DNA from: F1-60-MAGs027 sp044344715
Lineage (GTDB): Bacteria > Actinomycetota > Acidimicrobiia > Acidimicrobiales > Ilumatobacteraceae
Length of the DNA: 17,320 nt
Assembly: GCA_044344715.1 (NCBI GenBank)
Contig: JBIJCI010000032.1
Coordinates: 1-17,320, forward strand
Reading direction: 5' to 3'
Part shown: in pieces, positions 13,611 to 17,320 of the stretch
Position numbering within the stretch: the stretch's first letter is position 1
How the letters are laid out: every line of letters begins with the position of its first letter
Made by a program: the position numbers and the translations under genes
Notes under the pieces: generated by a model
Told to the model about the DNA's origin: nothing
The model's database searches: none
The model's input: the letters and a program-made list of their open reading frames with translations, nothing else

Positions 13611-13624
13611 CGAACATGTGTTTG
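13611..13624. promoter_or_regulatory. SOS box 3 (imperfect), over the lexA -35
   Basis: CGAACATGTGTTTG differs from CGAAC-N4-GTTCG only by T for C at the thirteenth base. Its right end overlaps the first three bases of the putative lexA -35, TTGACC. An imperfect, weaker operator is typical of lexA autoregulation. Confidence 0.65.
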
Positions 13625-13657
13625 ACCCAGGGGGCGAACAGGCGTACGCTCAACCCA
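13622..13657 (+). promoter_or_regulatory. Leaderless promoter of lexA
   Basis: TTGACC (13622-13627) and TACGCT (13645-13650) are separated by 17 nt. The -10 ends 6 nt before ATG 13657, so the transcript should start at the A of the start codon, which explains the lack of a Shine-Dalgarno. A fourth, weaker SOS-like site, CGAACAGGCGTACG (13635-13648), overlaps the spacer and the -10. This favours 13657 over the upstream in-frame ATG 13594. Confidence 0.6.
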
Positions 13658-14307
13658 TGGCCAACGACAACACCAATCCGATTGCTCGACTCAGTGAACG
13701 GCAGCGCAAGATCCTCGTCTATATCGAGAAGTGCATGCGCGATCGGGGCTATCCGCCGTCGGTGCGCGAGATCGGCGAGGCGGTCGGTCTGTCGTCGTCG
13801 GCCACCGTGCACAACCATCTCGCCACGCTGCAAGACCTTGGCTACCTGCGCCGCGACCCCACCAAGCCGCGCGCCATCGAAGTGCGATTCGATGCCGCAT
13901 CCGGCGTCACCATGGAGCGCCGCCCCGCCAAGTACATCCCCCTCGTCGGCGAGGTTGCGGCCGGTGTCAACGTGCTCGCACAGGAAAACGTGGAGGATCT
14001 CGTACCGCTCCCGATGGACTTCACCGGTGACGGCGAACTCTTCATGCTCAAGGTGCGCGGCGACTCGATGATCGATGCCGGCATCCTGAATGGCGACTTC
14101 GTCGTCTGCCGCCAGCAGAACGTGGCCCGCAACGGCGACGTGGTCGTGGCCGGAATTCCCGGGGACGAAGCCACGGTGAAGACGTTCAAGCGTGAGGGCG
14201 ACTACGTGGTGCTCGTACCGTCGAACACGTCGATGCAGCCAATGCGCTTCTCACCCGCCGACGTCACCATCTTCGGCAAAGTGGTAACCGTCCTGCGACG
14301 GCTGTAG
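13657..14307 (+). CDS. lexA: LexA SOS repressor
   Basis: LexA represses DNA-damage genes until RecA filaments on single-stranded DNA trigger its self-cleavage. This copy has 216 residues. The N-terminal winged helix-turn-helix runs about 8-75, with LSERQRKILVYI, YPPSVREIGEAVGLSSSATVHNHL as recognition region, and LGYLRRDPTKPRAIEV. The cleavage bond is A102-G103 in VGEVAAGVNV. The catalytic serine is S137 in VRGDSMIDAG, and the general-base lysine is K175 in ATVKTFKREGD. All functional residues are present. ATG 13657 was chosen from the leaderless promoter geometry; ATG 13594 would add 21 residues and place two SOS-like sites inside the gene. Autoregulation is expected. The last codons and stop (TAG 14305-14307) lie inside the first unit of a tandem hairpin repeat. 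Confidence 0.97.
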   Translation: MANDNTNPIARLSERQRKILVYIEKCMRDRGYPPSVREIGEAVGLSSSATVHNHLATLQDLGYLRRDPTKPRAIEVRFDAASGVTMERRPAKYIPLVGEVAAGVNVLAQENVEDLVPLPMDFTGDGELFMLKVRGDSMIDAGILNGDFVVCRQQNVARNGDVVVAGIPGDEATVKTFKREGDYVVLVPSNTSMQPMRFSPADVTIFGKVVTVLRRL

Positions 14308-14396
14308 CCGGAGCAGGACCAGCGACATCTCCTGCGACGGCTGTAGCCGGAGCAGGACCAGCGACATCTCCTGCGACGGCTGTAGCCGGAGCAGGA
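14291..14396. repeat. 39-bp tandem hairpin repeat, 2.7 copies, at the lexA 3' end
   Basis: Units start at 14291, 14330 and 14369. The first two are 39 bp and look identical; the third is cut after 28 bp. Each unit begins with a 28-nt inverted repeat: TCCTGC pairs with GCAGGA, then after a 2x2 mismatch CGGC pairs with GCCG around a TGTA loop. An 11-nt spacer, CCAGCGACATC, follows. The first hairpin encodes the last lexA codons and its stop, so the array probably arose by duplicating the gene's own 3' end. It fills the space to the convergent aminotransferase stop at 14401-14403. No T-tract follows the hairpins, so it is not a standard intrinsic terminator, but it could stop or stabilise transcripts from both sides. 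Confidence 0.9.
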
Positions 14397-14400
14397 GTCG

Positions 14401-15510
14401 TTATGCGCTGAGGCGTTTGGCGAGCAGCTCGATCTTCGCGTCGGGTTGCACCACCGCGACACGGACGTTGTTGGCCCCGCCGGCGCCGTAGAAGTCACCG
14501 GGGCTCACGAGCGCTCCCCCGTCGCGTGCCAGACGTTCGGCGAACGCCCAGCCGTCACCCGCGTCGAACCACAGGTAGAAGCCACCAGCGGGTTGTGGCA
14601 CGGTGATACCCGACCACGTGGACAGGATCTCGGCGGTGCGGGCGAGCCGCCGCGCATACACCTCGCGTTGCGCAACAACATGGGCGTCGTCGTTGAGCGC
14701 CACCACACCAGCGGCCTGGGCCGGGCCGGGCACCATCATGCCGACGTGCTTGCGAACTTCCTTCAGGTAGTTGACGATGTCGGCGTCGCCGGCATAGAAC
14801 GCCACGCGTACACCGGCCAGGTTCGAACGCTTCGAGAGCGAGTGCAACGCCACCACACCGTCGAGCCCGTGTTGCAGGATGCTCTCACCGGCGCGCTTCC
14901 AGGTGAACTCCACGTAGCACTCGTCGCTGAACACCGGCACTCCGTTCCGACGACCCCATTCGGCCGAGGCACGGAGGTCGTCGAGCGCACCCGTCGGGTT
15001 GCTCGGTGAATTCACCCACAGCATCAGCGCACGTGCGGCATCGGCCGGATCGATTGCGGCGAGATCCAGCCCGCCGCTCTCGTTCATCGGCACTGCGAGC
15101 GGTCGGCAGCCCGCCAGGACCGCACCCATCTCGTAGGTGGGGTATGACACGGCCGGGTACAGCACGGTGTCGCGGTCCGGTCGACGAAGTCGCATGTATT
15201 GCGGTGTGGTGGCAACGAATTCCTTGGAGCCGACACATGCGGCGATCTGCGACGCGGGGACGTCGATCGCAAAGCGGCGCTTCATCCACTCGCGGGCGGC
15301 CGAGCGCAGCGGCTCCGAACCGATGCTCGGCGGGTAGCCCCGCTCGGCATTCGACGAGGACAGTGCGGCAACCACGGCAGGGGTGGGTGCGTCGCACGGG
15401 GTGCCGATCGAGAGGTCGATCACGCCGCCGTCGTGTGCGGCGGCGAGCTTCGCCAACGCATCCAACCGGTCGTACGGGTACGGGGGCGGAACGAAGGGCT
15501 GGGCGGTCAT
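14401..15510 (-). CDS. dapC: Succinyldiaminopimelate transaminase-like PLP aminotransferase (DapC)
   Basis: This 369-residue fold-type I aminotransferase probably transfers an amino group from glutamate to N-succinyl-2-amino-6-ketopimelate in the DAP/lysine pathway. The PLP lysine is K227 in HSLSKRSNLAGVR. Supporting residues are N171 in NSPSNPTG, D196 and Y199 in FSDECYVEF, and the substrate-carboxylate arginine R350 in NNVRVAVV. Actinobacterial DapC proteins share the opening PPPYPYDRL and the SIGTPCDAPTP stretch. Being in one operon with dapF supports the DAP role over a general aspartate-type transaminase. Its ATG overlaps the hflX stop by 4 nt (ATGA, 15507-15510), so translation is probably coupled. 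It ends against the hairpin repeat, convergent with lexA. Confidence 0.85.
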   Translation of the reverse strand: MTAQPFVPPPYPYDRLDALAKLAAAHDGGVIDLSIGTPCDAPTPAVVAALSSSNAERGYPPSIGSEPLRSAAREWMKRRFAIDVPASQIAACVGSKEFVATTPQYMRLRRPDRDTVLYPAVSYPTYEMGAVLAGCRPLAVPMNESGGLDLAAIDPADAARALMLWVNSPSNPTGALDDLRASAEWGRRNGVPVFSDECYVEFTWKRAGESILQHGLDGVVALHSLSKRSNLAGVRVAFYAGDADIVNYLKEVRKHVGMMVPGPAQAAGVVALNDDAHVVAQREVYARRLARTAEILSTWSGITVPQPAGGFYLWFDAGDGWAFAERLARDGGALVSPGDFYGAGGANNVRVAVVQPDAKIELLAKRLSA

Positions 15511-16805
15511 GGGGTGACGATGAAGTCTGTCAGGCGGCCACGCGATGCATCAGCCAGCCGGGCCCGCACCCGGATGCCGCCGTCTTCGTGCGAGGTGGAC
15601 ACCACCTCACCCTCGCGGTGGATGGACGCCATTACGTCACCGCGTTCGTACGGCACGAGCAGTTCCACCACGGCGGTGAGCGACCGCACCCGGTCGCCGA
15701 TCGTCCGCAGTAGATCGTCGACTCCCTCGCCGGTGGCGGCGGAGATCGCCACCGAGCCCGGATTCTCGTAGACGAGGCGTTTCGCAGCTTCATGATCGGC
15801 GTCGCATTTGTTGAACACGAGCAGTTCGGGCACCTGGTCGGCGGCAATCTCACCGAGCACCTCGTGGACCGCTGCAATCTGGCCCTCCGGGTCGACCGCA
15901 CTGGAATCGACGACGTGCAGCAGGAGGTCGCTGCGCGTAGCGACCTCGAGCGTGCTCTTGAACGCTTCGATCAGGGTGTGCGGTAGTCGCCTGATGAACC
16001 CGACGGTGTCGGTGAGCAGCACCGGCTCGCCGCCGGGGAGGGCGAGACGCCGCGTGGTCGGATCGAGCGTGGCGAACAGGCGGTTCTCCACGAGCACACC
16101 GGCGTCGGTGAGACGGTTGAGCAACGTCGATTTTCCGGCGTTCGTGTAACCGACGATGGTGACGTTGGCCAAACCGCTGCGCGAGCGACCCTTGCGCTGC
16201 TCGTCACGGGTGCGCTGCAACTCGCGGAGCTCGCGCTCGAGTTTGGCGATGCGGTCGTTGATGCGACGACGATCGGTTTCGAGCTTCGTCTCACCGGGAC
16301 CTCGGGTACCGATGCCACCACCCTGCTGGGTGAGTCCGGCGCTCGCACCGCGGCGGATTCGCGGAAGTCGGTAGCGCATGAGGGCGAGCTCGACCTGTGC
16401 CTTTCCCTCCAACGTGTGGCTGTTCTGAGCGAAGATGTCGAGGATCACCGCAGTGCGGTCGATGGCGGTGCGCCCGAGGGCCTTCTCGAGGTTGAACTGT
16501 TGGGCGGGAGCCAACTCGTTGTCGAATACGACCGTGTCGGCATCCACGGCCAGACACGTGGCCTTCAGTTCATCGACCTTGCCCTTGCCGATGTACGTGG
16601 CCGGGTCGGGTGCGTGGCGGCGCTGCGTGAGTCGGGCGACGACGTCGGCGCCGGCCGTATCGACCAGTCGGGCCAGTTCGTCGAGGCTCTCCTCGGTGTC
16701 GTCGTCGTCACGGTCGTCGAGGGTCACACCAACGAGCACGATCTTCTCGCGGATCGTGCGCTCGATGAGCGTGCGACCGAGCGCCTCCTGGTACGGCGAG
16801 CTCAC
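15507..16805 (-). CDS. hflX: GTPase HflX
   Basis: HflX is a ribosome-associated GTPase that splits stalled or heat-damaged 70S ribosomes. This copy has 432 residues. The N-terminal HflX domain (about 20-180) includes VLVGVTLD, ATYIGKGKVDELK, VVFDNELAPAQQFNLEKALG, and the signature GGGIGTRGPGETKLETDRR at about 162-180. A coiled linker (about 181-205) is followed by the GTPase domain: G1 GYTNAGKS 219-226, G3 DTVG 266-269, G4 NKCD 332-335, and G5 SAATGE near 355-360. A short C-terminal domain completes it. The start is GTG 16805, whose GTGA overlaps the dapF stop; the longer open frame upstream is a dapF shadow. dapF-hflX adjacency is conserved in M. tuberculosis (Rv2726c-Rv2725c). Confidence 0.95.
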   Translation of the reverse strand: MSSPYQEALGRTLIERTIREKIVLVGVTLDDRDDDDTEESLDELARLVDTAGADVVARLTQRRHAPDPATYIGKGKVDELKATCLAVDADTVVFDNELAPAQQFNLEKALGRTAIDRTAVILDIFAQNSHTLEGKAQVELALMRYRLPRIRRGASAGLTQQGGGIGTRGPGETKLETDRRRINDRIAKLERELRELQRTRDEQRKGRSRSGLANVTIVGYTNAGKSTLLNRLTDAGVLVENRLFATLDPTTRRLALPGGEPVLLTDTVGFIRRLPHTLIEAFKSTLEVATRSDLLLHVVDSSAVDPEGQIAAVHEVLGEIAADQVPELLVFNKCDADHEAAKRLVYENPGSVAISAATGEGVDDLLRTIGDRVRSLTAVVELLVPYERGDVMASIHREGEVVSTSHEDGGIRVRARLADASRGRLTDFIVTP

Positions 16806-17320
16806 AACGGGGCCTCGAACGTACCGACGTAGGTTGCCGGCCCGGTGAGCAGCACCCGTCCGCGCGACGGCGCATTGAGCGTGACCATTGCATCGCCACC
16901 CGGCATGTGCACCACCACTTCGCATCGCTCGGCCGAACGTGGCACGAGACCCCAGTCGACTGCAGCCCATGCGCTGGCGCACGCCCCGGTTCCGCACGCC
17001 TGGGTGATTCCGGCACCGCGCTCGTGCACGCGCATGGTGATGGCGTGTTGTTCCGGCCCGGGCGCGATCACCTCGAGGTTCACCTGGGGAATCTTGCGAC
17101 CGAGTTGCAGCACGTCGACCACGGAAACATCCTCCACGCCCACCACGGTGTGCGGGTTACCGACGGAAAGATGCGCGACCGGACGATCCGGATGGGCCCC
17201 GACGGCACTCCAGCCGTGCGGCGCCTCGATACGCGTCACCTCGCCCATGTCAACACTGACAACGACCACGTCGCCACCCTGTGCACCGACCGTCACCTCG
17301 CGAACGCCTGCATCGGTATG
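16802..17320 (-). CDS. dapF: Diaminopimelate epimerase, C-terminal part
   Basis: DapF converts LL- to meso-diaminopimelate, the precursor of lysine and of the peptidoglycan cross-link, by a two-cysteine, cofactor-free mechanism. The frame is open to the window edge (17320 on the minus strand begins HTDAGVREVTVG), giving 172 visible residues of a usual 275-290. The N-terminal half, including the first catalytic cysteine, lies outside. Visible signatures are VGNPHTVV, the substrate-binding VHERGAGITQACGTGACA with the second catalytic cysteine, and the C-terminal VVHMPGGDAMVTL, GPATYVGTFE. GTG 17296 is internal and not the true start. It is the first gene visible in the dapF-hflX-dapC operon and overlaps hflX by 4 nt. 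Confidence 0.95.
   Translation of the reverse strand, partial: HTDAGVREVTVGAQGGDVVVVSVDMGEVTRIEAPHGWSAVGAHPDRPVAHLSVGNPHTVVGVEDVSVVDVLQLGRKIPQVNLEVIAPGPEQHAITMRVHERGAGITQACGTGACASAWAAVDWGLVPRSAERCEVVVHMPGGDAMVTLNAPSRGRVLLTGPATYVGTFEAPL

Noticed and set aside
13105..13656. N-terminal extension of lexA to a 400-residue protein
   Set aside because: The extension crosses the LysM gene, both promoters and all SOS boxes. LexA proteins are about 200-240 residues.
14291..14396. CRISPR array
   Set aside because: The 39-bp units follow each other directly without variable spacers, and no cas genes are present.

Overview
The window is a gene-dense, high-GC stretch of bacterial chromosome. Gene content points to Actinomycetota. 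It holds a class II (AroA-II type) DAHP synthase, a B12-dependent ribonucleotide reductase (NrdJ), NrdR, a divergent lexA/LysM pair with actinobacterial SOS boxes (CGAAC-N4-GTTCG), and the hflX-dapF group. In Mycobacterium tuberculosis nrdR, a LysM protein gene, lexA, hflX and dapF lie in the same neighbourhood (Rv2718c, Rv2719c, Rv2720, Rv2725c, Rv2726c). The lineage may be Acidimicrobiia-like rather than mycobacterial, but that is only an impression and cannot be settled here. No tRNA, rRNA, CRISPR array, insertion sequence or phage gene is visible.

Layout. (1) 1-1518, plus strand: 3' end of a class II DAHP synthase gene, then a serine beta-lactamase-fold hydrolase. (2) 1515-4052: a FadA3-like thiolase (minus) divergent from a cytochrome P450 (plus), probably lipid or sterol catabolism. 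(3) 4053-11710, all minus strand, read right to left: nrdR, a molybdopterin oxidoreductase starting 1 nt after the nrdR stop, nrdJ after a 189-nt leader, an aldo/keto reductase overlapping the nrdJ end, and an SsuD-like flavin monooxygenase overlapping the reductase by 4 nt. (4) 11866-12948, plus: a zinc alcohol dehydrogenase behind an AT-rich, palindrome-containing promoter. (5) 12976-14307: a small LysM membrane protein (minus) divergent from lexA (plus), separated by a 228-bp control region with two perfect and two imperfect SOS boxes. (6) 14291-14396: a 39-bp tandem repeat of hairpins that starts inside lexA and fills the gap to the next gene. (7) 14401-17320, minus: dapF (partial), hflX and a DapC-like aminotransferase, joined by 4-nt stop/start overlaps.

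How it fits together. Two DNA-metabolism circuits sit side by side. NrdR and its likely target nrdJ control dNTP supply, with a NrdR-box-like site in the nrdJ leader. LexA and the LysM protein are probably an SOS repressor and an SOS-induced, envelope-acting division inhibitor. The dapF/dapC pair feeds meso-diaminopimelate into lysine and peptidoglycan. Coding is very compact: one convergent pair shares its stop codons and another abuts with no spacer.

The observations most worth following are the lexA/LysM operator architecture, where promoter and operator geometry line up and lexA looks leaderless; the hairpin repeat built from the lexA 3' end; and the molybdoenzyme placed between nrdR and nrdJ, whose expected metal-ligand region has serines but no cysteine. 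I found no clearly new defence or mobile system.
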